Shown piece after piece: positions 6,743 to 13,307 of a stretch of DNA of 13,307 nucleotides; within the stretch, counting starts at the first letter, position 1, and every line of letters starts with the position of its first letter. Under the pieces are notes generated by a model, which was not told the DNA's origin, ran no database searches, and saw nothing but the letters and a program-made list of their open reading frames with translations. Origin of the DNA: Spirochaetota bacterium (GTDB lineage: Bacteria; Spirochaetota; Spirochaetia; DTKZ01); contig JAKQWJ010000047.1 of the NCBI GenBank assembly GCA_029562045.1, forward strand, positions 1-13,307, written 5' to 3'. The translations under genes were made by a program, and so were the position numbers.

Positions 6743-7345
6743 TCACCAGGTGCTGATTTTCCATTTTTCCCGGATTTTTTCAAGCTGATAGAGAAGAACC
6801 GGCCGATCCCCCACGTACATGATGGCCTTGACCCGATGGGAGTCGGCGAAGTCCAGTTCGTCCAGATGGACGTTGGCCCTGCTGGGAACCACCACGTACA
6901 TAAAGTAATCCGCCAGGGTCCGAATGACGATTCTGTTGCGTTTGAGGACCGGCTGCTGGTTGATGGCCTCGATGTTCCGCGGCGCCATGACCTGGTCCAC
7001 GAAGGCGGGGGTGAGATGCTGGAGCCAGCCCTGGTAATCCCCTGCCAGGATTATGCGGTTCAATTCGGCGATGACGGTTTCCACCTCTCCGAAGGTTCTG
7101 CTGTATTCTTCCCGGCTTATCGAAGGCGACGGGTCCCCGGCGCCGGGGGCCGTGACGTCCGGCTCCGGCGATGCCGGCGAAGCCGGCGGGGCAGCAGACT
7201 CGGGGTGTGAAGGTTTTTCCGCGGCCGGAGCCTCCGAAACCCCGGGGGGAGTCTCCGGAACCGGAGCGGGCGGGGTTCCGGCGCAGGAAAAAAACGAAAA
7301 AACGCACAGGAAGAGCGCAATATGCGGGACGGATCCTGATCTCAT
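6743..7345 (-). CDS. Lipoprotein with Pro/Ala-rich linker, apparently leaderless
   Basis: A 200-residue predicted lipoprotein. The signal is MRSGSVPHI, a hydrophobic core ALFLCVFSFF, then SC with the lipidated cysteine at residue 21. Residues about 24-75 form a Pro/Ala/Glu-rich linker that would hold the domain away from the membrane. The conserved-looking C-terminal domain (about 76-200) has helices around FGEVETVIAELNRIILAGDY, WLQHLTPAFVDQV and IRTLADYFMYVVVPS. A strand pair ends it (AIMYVGDRPVLLYQLEKI), an arrangement reminiscent of NTF2-like folds, though I cannot confirm this. The promoter's -10 ends six bases before the ATG, leaving no room for a leader or Shine-Dalgarno. No alternative in-frame start lies before the signal core. 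It is first in a run with the HEAT, methyltransferase and DUF937 genes. Confidence 0.8.
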   Translation of the reverse strand: MRSGSVPHIALFLCVFSFFSCAGTPPAPVPETPPGVSEAPAAEKPSHPESAAPPASPASPEPDVTAPGAGDPSPSISREEYSRTFGEVETVIAELNRIILAGDYQGWLQHLTPAFVDQVMAPRNIEAINQQPVLKRNRIVIRTLADYFMYVVVPSRANVHLDELDFADSHRVKAIMYVGDRPVLLYQLEKIREKWKISTW

Positions 7346-7351
7346 ACGAAA

Positions 7352-7380
7352 ATTGTACGTTCCACCGTTTCATTTGTCAA
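7352..7380 (-). promoter_or_regulatory. Strong promoter giving a leaderless lipoprotein transcript
   Basis: On the minus strand: perfect -35 TTGACA (7380-7375), exactly 17 bases of spacer, then -10 TACAAT (7357-7352, 5 of 6). Only TTTCGT separates the -10 from the ATG at 7345, so the predicted transcription start coincides with the A of the start codon. Confidence 0.8.
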
Positions 7381-7398
7381 TTCAAACCGGTAAAACTG

Positions 7399-7427
7399 TT
7401 GCACGGGAAAGAAAAGGAATATACTAT
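7399..7427 (+). promoter_or_regulatory. Divergent promoter for the 644-residue gene
   Basis: TTGCAC (7399-7404) followed after 17 bases by TACTAT (7422-7427), or after 15 bases by the better hexamer TATACT (7420-7425). The predicted start falls at about 7432-7434, one to three bases before the GTG at 7435. It is back-to-back with the lipoprotein promoter; the two -35 boxes are 18 bases apart. Confidence 0.55.
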
Positions 7428-7430
7428 TCC
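7416..7430. promoter_or_regulatory. Perfect 15-bp palindrome over the -10 (possible operator)
   Basis: GGAATA (7416-7421) and TATTCC (7425-7430) are perfect inverted copies around TAC. The element covers both possible -10 hexamers of the plus-strand gene, the expected place for a repressor operator. No regulator gene lies beside it, so the protein that would bind is unknown; chance cannot be excluded at this length. Confidence 0.4.
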
Positions 7431-7434
7431 CAGA

Positions 7435-9369
7435 GTGAGCGCGAAACAGGATGTGCTGAAAATTCTCAAAGCCTACACCCTGAAGAACCGGAACCCCGAC
7501 ATCTATTTCGATAACTTTCTGCAGTTCCTGGAGCGGTATCTGGAAAAGTTCGGGACCGACTTTCCGGACCTGTCGGAGTTCCGGGGAGCGGCGCTGCGGG
7601 AGAAGCTGGGCGGGACACTGCAGGCCCTGCAGGACGAGGGTATCTGCTCGCTGCAGACGCTGCAGGACAGGATTCAGCTGATCCGGTACGTGGCCTACGA
7701 CATCGAGCTGGTGGAGCAGGCCTACCGGAGGATCCAGGCCCGGGGAGAAACCCCCTACCCCAGCGTCGAGTCGCTGGAGATCGGCCCGCCCCCGGAATCC
7801 CTGGTCGCCGTGGACGTCAAAATCGATTTCATCAATTTTCTCGACAGGAAACCCGAGCCTCCCCTGCTGCTGGTCCTGAACTTCCCCTCCCTGGCGAAAA
7901 AAATCGTCGTCACTTCCCGCTTCATCGAACGGCCCCTGATGGATACGGCGGTGCAGAAGATCCGCAATTATCTGCGGCAGTCGAAGAACGCCTCCTACCT
8001 CCAGCAGAAAATTCTGCCGGTTTTCCGCCAGAAGGAGCGCCTCCTCCGGGACCAGCTGGTCAACGTGGTGATGAAACCCGATCTGACCCTGCAGGAACTC
8101 ATCTCCCCGTCGGATTTCGTGTTCCAGTTCTGGACTCAGGTGTCCAACTCCCTTCTGAAAGAGTACGTTCCGAAGAAGGACAAGCTGGAAGAGGAGATGG
8201 ACCTGTGCGTCGCCGCCTATCTTCTGGGCATGTACGCCATGCACTACAAGGGCCGGGCCCAGAAGGAACGGGAATCGGAGCAGGCCCTGAGAACATTGCG
8301 GCAGACCCTGGACAAGGCCCCCTATGCCTTCACCCTGCAGGACCTCCACAACCTCAAGGACGACCGCGGCGGGGTCCTCGTCCGGCGCATCGACAGGAAA
8401 AGTTTCAGCGATTTCATTGAAAAGGAGACCCGGTCTCCCGACGCGGTGACCCTTCCGGAACTGCTCAGGGTCAGGACAGCCGGAAACAGGGAGTACTTCA
8501 TCCGGCGCTCCGTGGTGGCGAAAATTCTTCTGGAGCGGACCGGAGGACTCTCCGAGGAGTTCAGGAACCACTACCTCGATCTGTGGACCGACTCGCTGAT
8601 GAACAACCGGAAGCTGCCGGAGATGCTGGACGACGGGCGCTTTTCCCGGGAGGTGGGAAACCGGCTGAAGGAACGGGACCCCCTGTTTTTCAGCCTCCTG
8701 AACTTCAACCTGCTGTTCCTTCTGCACGAACAGGTGCCGCTTCCGGGGCCGGAGAAGGACTATCTGGCGGGCCTGTTCGACCTGAAGGCCCGGGCCCTGA
8801 TAGGCTGTGACGGCGTCCTCAACCTGTCCCGCAGGGACCTGTACGCCGATGCCCGGCTCAGGCTGCCCATCTGGAAGGTCATTCCGGTGCTGAACGTCCT
8901 GGTGGGGGTTCTGCGGAAAATGTTCCTGCCCTCCCCGAAAAAACACGGCGCCGGAAAGGCCGCGGCGGCCAAAACCCCCGCGTCGTCCCAGGGCGACGGC
9001 GCCATCGCCGCGGAAACCGGCCGGAAGGCGGAGGCGGTGAAGTTCCGGGAGGAGGTCCGGGCCCTGAAGGCCCGATACATCGGCGAGGACGGGGACATCA
9101 GGGCCCGGCTCCGGGCGCTGGAGGAGCGGTGGAACCCGCTTCTGGACCCCCAGGCCCAGGCGAACCTCACCGAGGACGTTAATGCGCTGATCCGGGATTA
9201 CATCCGGAAACTCAAGCTGGCGGTCCATCTTCGGGCGCCGGATCCGGCGAGGCTGGACAAGCTGGCGAAAGATCTGGCGAACAACGAGGCCCTGGGGAAG
9301 ATCAAGGACAAGGAAAATCTCGGGTCCTACATCGCCCTTTACATGATCGATTATCTGGGAAAAATCTGA
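7435..9369 (+). CDS. Large conserved-looking protein of unknown function (644 aa)
   Basis: I do not recognise this family. The GTG at 7435 is chosen because upstream in-frame sequence is promoter and overlaps the divergent lipoprotein gene, and the first in-frame ATG lies about 170 codons in. There is no signal peptide. The N-terminal 110 residues are helical (KQDVLKILKAYTLKNRNPDI, DNFLQFLERYLEKFG). Residues about 120-170 look beta-rich (VAVDVKIDFINFLD, PLLLVLNFPSLAKKIVVTSRF). A long helical middle contains FQFWTQVSNSLLKEY and a possibly membrane-touching LLGMYAMHY. An apolar segment IWKVIPVLNVLVGVL near residue 490 precedes a lysine/alanine-rich linker. The C-terminal 130 residues are charged helices suited to a coiled coil (VKFREEVRALKARY, DIRARLRALEERW). 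It is probably cytoplasmic and perhaps peripheral to the membrane. A start almost at the transcription start is unusual. Confidence 0.75.
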   Translation: MSAKQDVLKILKAYTLKNRNPDIYFDNFLQFLERYLEKFGTDFPDLSEFRGAALREKLGGTLQALQDEGICSLQTLQDRIQLIRYVAYDIELVEQAYRRIQARGETPYPSVESLEIGPPPESLVAVDVKIDFINFLDRKPEPPLLLVLNFPSLAKKIVVTSRFIERPLMDTAVQKIRNYLRQSKNASYLQQKILPVFRQKERLLRDQLVNVVMKPDLTLQELISPSDFVFQFWTQVSNSLLKEYVPKKDKLEEEMDLCVAAYLLGMYAMHYKGRAQKERESEQALRTLRQTLDKAPYAFTLQDLHNLKDDRGGVLVRRIDRKSFSDFIEKETRSPDAVTLPELLRVRTAGNREYFIRRSVVAKILLERTGGLSEEFRNHYLDLWTDSLMNNRKLPEMLDDGRFSREVGNRLKERDPLFFSLLNFNLLFLLHEQVPLPGPEKDYLAGLFDLKARALIGCDGVLNLSRRDLYADARLRLPIWKVIPVLNVLVGVLRKMFLPSPKKHGAGKAAAAKTPASSQGDGAIAAETGRKAEAVKFREEVRALKARYIGEDGDIRARLRALEERWNPLLDPQAQANLTEDVNALIRDYIRKLKLAVHLRAPDPARLDKLAKDLANNEALGKIKDKENLGSYIALYMIDYLGKI

Positions 9370-9377
9370 AACCCGGG

Positions 9378-9422
9378 ATCCGGAGGCGGGAGGCGATGAT
9401 CCCTTCCGGATGCCGGATTTTT
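9378..9422 (+). terminator. Candidate terminator of the 644-residue gene
   Basis: ATCCGGA (9378-9384) pairs with TCCGGAT (9405-9411), with an inner GGGA/TCCC pair, 9 bases after the TGA at 9367-9369. A run of five T (9418-9422) follows after a GCCGGA gap. The gap before the T run makes it imperfect. Confidence 0.42.
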
Positions 9423-9429
9423 CTCCCGG

Positions 9430-9468
9430 AAAACCCGAGGCTGTCCGGGACGGAGACCCTGAACAGCC
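9430..9468 (-). terminator. Candidate terminator of the purA-guaA-mutase run
   Basis: On the minus strand GGCTGT (9468-9463) pairs with ACAGCC (9444-9439), with an inner GGG/CCC pair. TCGGG and then four T (9433-9430) follow. It lies 16 bases after the mutase stop. The T run is short, so rho-independent action is only plausible. Confidence 0.42.
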
Positions 9469-9483
9469 CCATGGTGATTCCTC

Positions 9484-10767
9484 TTACGGGAAAAAGGCTT
9501 CCAGGTCCCCGCGGATGGCCTCGATTTCCTTGTCCAGGATCGGGAGGGCCTCCCTTTCGGTCAGACCGGGGCCGGTGCAGCTGGAGATGTAGAATTTTAT
9601 TTTTGGCTCCGTGCCCGAGGGCCGGGCGCTGACGATGCTCCCCGACTCCAGCAGGAACTGTAGCACGTTGGACGAGGGCAGATCGATGTTCTTTTCCCGC
9701 CGGGAAGTCCGGACATCCAGGGTCGTCCCGTCCTTGTAGTCCTTCACCGTCGTCACCGCCACCCCGCCCAGCCGGGCGGGCGGGCTCTGCCGGAGGCGGC
9801 TCATCAGGTCGCTCATCATCTTCGATCCCGCCTCGCCGGGAAAGCCCTTGGAAATCTGCTCCTCCCGGTACCAGCCGTGTTTTTCGTACAGCTCGTGCAG
9901 ATGCTCCAGCACCGTTTTTCCCCGGCTGCGGTGGTACAGGGCCATTTCCGCCGTCAGCACCGCGGCGGAGACGGCGTCCTTGTCCCGCACCTGGGTGGAG
10001 ATGAGGTAGCCGTAGCTCTCCTCGCCGCCGAAGAGGTACTGGTGCCCCCCCGGGGCGCTTTCGAAGGAGCGGATGAGTTCGGCGATGTACTTGAAGCCAG
10101 TCAGAACGTCGAAACAGACCGCCCCGTTGGCTTCGGCGATCTTCCTCTGCAGTTCCGTGGTGACGATGGTCTTGACGAAGGCGGGTTTGGGGGGGAGAGA
10201 GCCCAGCTCCTTCCGGGAAGAAAAGATATAGTCCGCCAGAAGGGCCCCCAGCTGGTTGCCCGTGACCAGAACGAAGTCCCCGTCCCGGGGCACCGCGATG
10301 CCCAGCCGGTCCGCGTCGGGGTCGGTCCCCATGACGAGGTCGGCCTTCGTCTGCGCCGCCAGTTTCAGGGCCATCGCCATGGCGGAGGATTCCTCCGGGT
10401 TGGGAAAAGGCACGGTGGGGAAGTTGCCGTCCGGTTCCCGCTGTTCCGGCACGGTGCGGACCTGCACCCCCAGATCCGCCAGGATGCTCTCCACGAAGAA
10501 GGTTCCGGTCCCGTGGAGGGGGGTGTAGACCACCTTCAGGTCCCGTCCCCGCTCCCGGAAGAGGTCGGGCCGCAGGACCAGTTTTCTGACCATCGCGGCG
10601 TAGGCCTCGTCCACCTCCCGGTCGATGCGGACCAGAAGCCCCCGGGACTCCAGTTCTTCGTCGGGGAGGATCCGGCCGGTCTCTTTCACCGCCAGGACCT
10701 CCCGGATGATGCCCGTGTCGTGGGGCGGGGTGACCTGGCCGCCGTCGTTCCAGTACACCTTATCCAT
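9484..10767 (-). pseudogene. Phospho-sugar mutase, 3' part of a frameshifted gene
   Basis: Second part (427 residues from the ATG at 10767) of an alpha-D-phosphohexomutase of the phosphoglucomutase/phosphomannomutase family, which interconverts sugar 1- and 6-phosphates. It carries the metal-binding loop TDPDADRLGIAVP, the sugar-specificity loop GGEESYGY and the phosphate-binding RPSGTEPKIKFYI near the C-terminus. It lacks the catalytic serine, which is on the preceding frame. It opens with KVYWNDGGQVTPPHD, which in intact relatives directly follows the SHNPP loop. Restoring one base near 10760-10762 would join the frames into a protein of about 580 residues, the usual length. The ATG here has no Shine-Dalgarno and overlaps the upstream stop by 8 bases (ATGGATAA). 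It may be a real disruption, an assembly error, or, less likely, recoding. Confidence 0.85.
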
Positions 10768-11233
10768 TGTAGGCCGGAGGGTTGTGGCTGGCGGTGACGA
10801 CGATGCCGGTGGAGGCCTTCAGATAACGGACCGCGAAGGAGAGAACCGGGGTCGGCCGGATGCCGGAAAAGATGCGGGTGACGATCCCCGAGGAAGCCAG
10901 AACCCGGGCGGCCTCTAGGGCGAAGAGGTCCGAATAGTTCCGGGTGTCGTAGGCGATGACCGCGGTGGGCCGGGCCGACCCGGAGTGGCGGAGCACGTAG
11001 TTGGCCAGACCCTGGGTGGCCCGGCGCACGACGAAGGGGTTCATCCGGTTGAAGCCCCCGCCGATGATCCCCCGGAGGCCCGCGGTGCCGAACTCCAGGT
11101 CCCGGTAAAACCGGTCCTGCAGTTCGTCCCACTCCCCCCTGCCCTCCAGATCCTCGATCTGCTTGCGGAAAAACGGGTGTTTTTCCGAATCCAGGTAGGT
11201 CGCGATTTTTTCCCGCAGTTCTTTCCGTTCCAT
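10760..11233 (-). pseudogene. Phospho-sugar mutase, 5' part with catalytic serine
   Basis: First 157 residues of the mutase, starting at the ATG at 11233 behind a strong AAGGAGG about 6 bases upstream; a longer frame from 11272 would overlap guaA and has no such site. It has the family's N-terminal FGTAGLRGIIGGGFNRMN (residues about 48-65), IAYDTRNYS, and the catalytic phosphoserine loop TASHNPP near the end. It then stops at TAA (10762-10760) just after AYNG, where relatives continue with Y-K-V-Y-W. The active-site loop is therefore on this piece and the metal, sugar and phosphate loops are on the other. It follows guaA by 29 bases on the same strand. All motifs being intact argues for a recent or artefactual frameshift. 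Confidence 0.85.
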
Positions 11234-11262
11234 GCTTTCCTCCTTGATGCCTTGCGCCGGCC

Positions 11263-12813
11263 CTACTCCCATTCAATGGTTGCGGGAGGCTTGTTGGAAA
11301 TGTCGTAGACCACCCGTCCGATCCCCCGGACCGTATCGGTTATCTCCGATGCGATGGCCACCAGGTCCCGGGTTGGAAAATCGAAGACCTGGGCCGTCAT
11401 GCCGTCCTGGGAGGTCACGGCCCGCAGGGCGAGGACGTGCCCGTACTCCCGCCGGTCGGCGACGACCCCCACGGACCGGACCGGGAGGAGGATGGAAAAA
11501 GCCTGCCAGATCCGGTCGTAGAGGCCCCTTTTCTCCAGCTCCCGGAGGTAGACCGCGTCGGCCTCCCGGAGGATGTCGCATTTCTCCCGGGTCACCTCCC
11601 CCAGGACCCGCACCCCCAGTCCGGGTCCGGGAAAAGGATGCCGCCCCAGGACGGCGGGGGAAACACCCAGCCGCCGCCCCAGCTCGCGGACCTCGTCCTT
11701 GAACAGCCGGTCCAGGGGCTCGATGAGGAGACCCCGCCGTCTTTTCTCCTCCACCAGCGGAGAGCGGACGTTGTGGTGGGACTTTATGGTCCCCGCCGTG
11801 CCTCCCGCGCCGCCGCCGGACTCGATGAGGTCGGGATAGATGGTCCCCTGAGCCAGGAGGGCGTCGGGGATGCGGAGCCCCGCCACCTCCTCCTCCTGGA
11901 CCCGGATGAAGGTGTCCCCGATGGCGTGGCGCTTTGCTTCCGGGTCCTGGATCCCCCGCAGGGCGGTGAGGAAACGCTCCGAGGCGTCCACCAGGTGGAG
12001 GTTCCGCGCCCCCAGGGAGCGCAGCTCCCGGGCCACCTGGACGGATTCGTTTTTGCGCATCAGGCCGGTGTCGATGTACATGAGATGGACATTCTCCGGC
12101 GGAAGGGCCTTCAGCAGCAGGGCCCCGACGACGGTGGAGTCCACGCCCCCGGAGATCAGAAGAAGTACTTTTTTGTCCCCCGCCTCCCGGCGGACCCTCG
12201 CCGCCGCGGAGTCCAGATAGGACTCCATGGACCACCGGTCCGAGACCCCGCAGACGCCCCGGGCGAAGTTCTCCAGGATTTTCGCCCCGTATTCGCAGGG
12301 GGTCGCCTCGGGGTGAAACTGCAGGCCGTAGAACCGGCGGCTCTCGTCCTGGAAGGCCGCGGGAAGGCCTTTTTCCGATACCGCCGCCACGGAGAAGCCC
12401 GGGGCCGGAGAGCTTATTCCCATGTCCGCGCCCATCCAGGACAGGAAGCCGTCGGGAACATCCCGGAAGAGACGGCTGGGGGCGGTGAACTGCAGCTTCG
12501 ACGCGCCGTACTCCCGTTTTTCCGGATCGGCCACATCCCCTCCCAGTGCGAGGGTCATGGCATAGAGGCCGTAACCTATCCCCAGCGCCGGAACTTCCCC
12601 GCGGAAGACCTCGGGGCGGGGCATGGGCGCGTCCGGATCCCGGACCGAGGCAGGGGACCCGGAGAGAACGAGACCCTTGACCCCGGCCATGGAACCCGGC
12701 CCGGGCGTGAAATCCCCCGGAACCACCTCGCTGTATATCCCCAGTTCGCGGAACCTCCGGGCCAGAAGCCGGGAGGTCTGCCCGCCGAAGTCGAGGATCA
12801 GGATAGAGTCCAT
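11263..12813 (-). CDS. guaA: GMP synthase with degenerate glutaminase domain
   Basis: A 516-residue GMP synthase, which aminates XMP to GMP using ATP. The synthetase domain looks intact: P-loop LLLISGGVDSTV (SGGVDS at 221-226), DTGLMRKNE, GTIYPDLIES, KSHHNV, HPFPGPGLGVRVLGE and the dimerisation tail ending RVVYDISNKPPATIEWE. The N-terminal class I amidotransferase domain (residues 1-190) is altered. The nucleophile cysteine of GICYGMQ is Gly80 in GIGYGLY; LSGGP reads LSGSP; WMSHGD reads WMGADM. His167 and Glu169 of HPE remain. In E. coli the triad is Cys86-His181-Glu183. Without the cysteine, glutamine hydrolysis is not expected, so ammonia would be the nitrogen donor. The ATG at 12813 has AGGA about 8 bases upstream and lies 16 bases inside the purA end, showing coupling. 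Confidence 0.93.
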   Translation of the reverse strand: MDSILILDFGGQTSRLLARRFRELGIYSEVVPGDFTPGPGSMAGVKGLVLSGSPASVRDPDAPMPRPEVFRGEVPALGIGYGLYAMTLALGGDVADPEKREYGASKLQFTAPSRLFRDVPDGFLSWMGADMGISSPAPGFSVAAVSEKGLPAAFQDESRRFYGLQFHPEATPCEYGAKILENFARGVCGVSDRWSMESYLDSAAARVRREAGDKKVLLLISGGVDSTVVGALLLKALPPENVHLMYIDTGLMRKNESVQVARELRSLGARNLHLVDASERFLTALRGIQDPEAKRHAIGDTFIRVQEEEVAGLRIPDALLAQGTIYPDLIESGGGAGGTAGTIKSHHNVRSPLVEEKRRRGLLIEPLDRLFKDEVRELGRRLGVSPAVLGRHPFPGPGLGVRVLGEVTREKCDILREADAVYLRELEKRGLYDRIWQAFSILLPVRSVGVVADRREYGHVLALRAVTSQDGMTAQVFDFPTRDLVAIASEITDTVRGIGRVVYDISNKPPATIEWE

Positions 12814-13307
12814 GGGGTTTTCCTGACGATGGTCTGCTTGCGCTCGTACCCCACCGACACGATGTCGATGGGCGTGTCGGTGAAGTCCTCGATGAACTCG
12901 ATGTAATTCCGCGCCTCTTTCGGCAGGTCGTCGTAGAAGGCGATCTTCCCCAGGGGGGTCTTCCAGCCTGGAAAGGCCCGGGTGACGGGGACGGCCCGGT
13001 TCAGGGCGTCCACGGAGGCGGGAAAGGTGTCTATTCTGCGGCCGTCCAGCTCGTAGGCTTCGCAGACCTTGATTTCGTCCATGGTGTCGTAGACGTCGAT
13101 GTGGGTCAGCACCAGACCGTCGATGGAGTTGACCCGGCAGGCGTAGCGCAGGGCCACCAGGTCCAGGTAGCCCAGTCTCCGGGGGCGGCCGGTGGTGACG
13201 CCGTATTCCCGCCCCAGTTCCCGTATCTTGTGCTCCATGTCCTGCCCGATGTCCCGGCGGAACTCGGACGGGAAAGGCCCGTTGCCGACCCGGGTGGTGT
13301 AGGCCTT
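12798..13307 (-). CDS. purA: Adenylosuccinate synthetase, C-terminal part
   Basis: The last 169 residues of PurA, the GTP-dependent enzyme that joins IMP and aspartate to give adenylosuccinate, the first step from IMP to AMP. The gene runs off the right edge; the frame is open to 13307 and begins KAYTTRVGNGPFPSE, which is conserved inside the protein, so the ATG at 13238 is internal. VTTGRPRRLGYLDLVALRYA is a family signature. The guanine-recognition stretch, TKLD in E. coli (Lys331 and Asp333), reads THID here, with histidine at 13103-13101. The stop overlaps the guaA start by 16 bases. Having both IMP branch enzymes in one transcript suggests coordinated purine nucleotide supply. Confidence 0.93.
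   Translation of the reverse strand, partial: KAYTTRVGNGPFPSEFRRDIGQDMEHKIRELGREYGVTTGRPRRLGYLDLVALRYACRVNSIDGLVLTHIDVYDTMDEIKVCEAYELDGRRIDTFPASVDALNRAVPVTRAFPGWKTPLGKIAFYDDLPKEARNYIEFIEDFTDTPIDIVSVGYERKQTIVRKTPWTLS

Noticed and set aside
7171..7434. Longer ATG start for the 644-residue gene
   Set aside because: It would overlap the lipoprotein gene and translate through both promoters; the residues before 7435 do not look protein-like.
7342..9228. 628-codon minus-strand open frame opposite the 644-residue gene
   Set aside because: Low-complexity Gln/Val/Leu/Gly composition typical of a third-position GC shadow; the opposite strand has the better promoter and protein-like composition.
11437..12906. 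489-codon plus-strand open frame opposite guaA
   Set aside because: Antisense to an unmistakable GuaA; no start signal and biased composition.

Overview
This is a GC-rich bacterial chromosomal window with dense coding, clear Shine-Dalgarno sequences and good sigma70-type promoters. Several proteins look spirochaetal: a secreted protein with an NADase-type glycan-binding (discoidin-like) domain, short lipoproteins with relaxed lipoboxes, and a periplasmic HEAT-repeat protein. I therefore infer a spirochaete (Treponema/Spirochaeta-like) with moderate confidence; there is no rRNA or other decisive taxonomic marker.

Layout from left to right. (1) Plus strand, 1-1382: the 3' part of an unrecognised gene overlaps a radical SAM enzyme of the AmmeMemoRadiSam type. 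(2) 1383-1820: a gene-free stretch with a duplicated 35-bp palindromic element, then a tRNA-Asn(GTT) gene with promoter and a terminator that can serve both strands. (3) Minus strand, 3619-1869: two translationally coupled genes for exported proteins (glycan-binding-like protein, then lipoprotein). They sit behind a promoter whose 17-bp spacer contains a run of eight G:C pairs, a candidate phase-variation switch. (4) Minus strand, 7345-3808: a lipoprotein gene that appears leaderless, a HEAT-repeat protein, a SAM methyltransferase and a DUF937 protein form one run, followed by an MgtC/SapB membrane protein that probably has its own promoter. (5) Plus strand, 7435-9369: a divergently transcribed 644-residue protein of unknown function, also with almost no leader and with a perfect palindrome over its -10. 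(6) Minus strand, 13307-9484: purA (C-terminal part), guaA and a phospho-sugar mutase split by a frameshift, converging on the 644-residue gene with a candidate terminator on each strand.

Functional picture: purA and guaA lie together and feed the AMP and GMP branches from IMP/XMP. The GuaA glutaminase domain has lost its nucleophile cysteine and several neighbouring motifs while the synthetase domain looks intact, which suggests ammonia-dependent GMP synthesis. The central minus-strand genes are mostly envelope or periplasmic. The most novel leads are the poly-G promoter spacer, the divergent leaderless promoter pair, the degenerate GuaA amidotransferase domain and the split mutase. I saw no CRISPR array, insertion sequence, phage or defence system.
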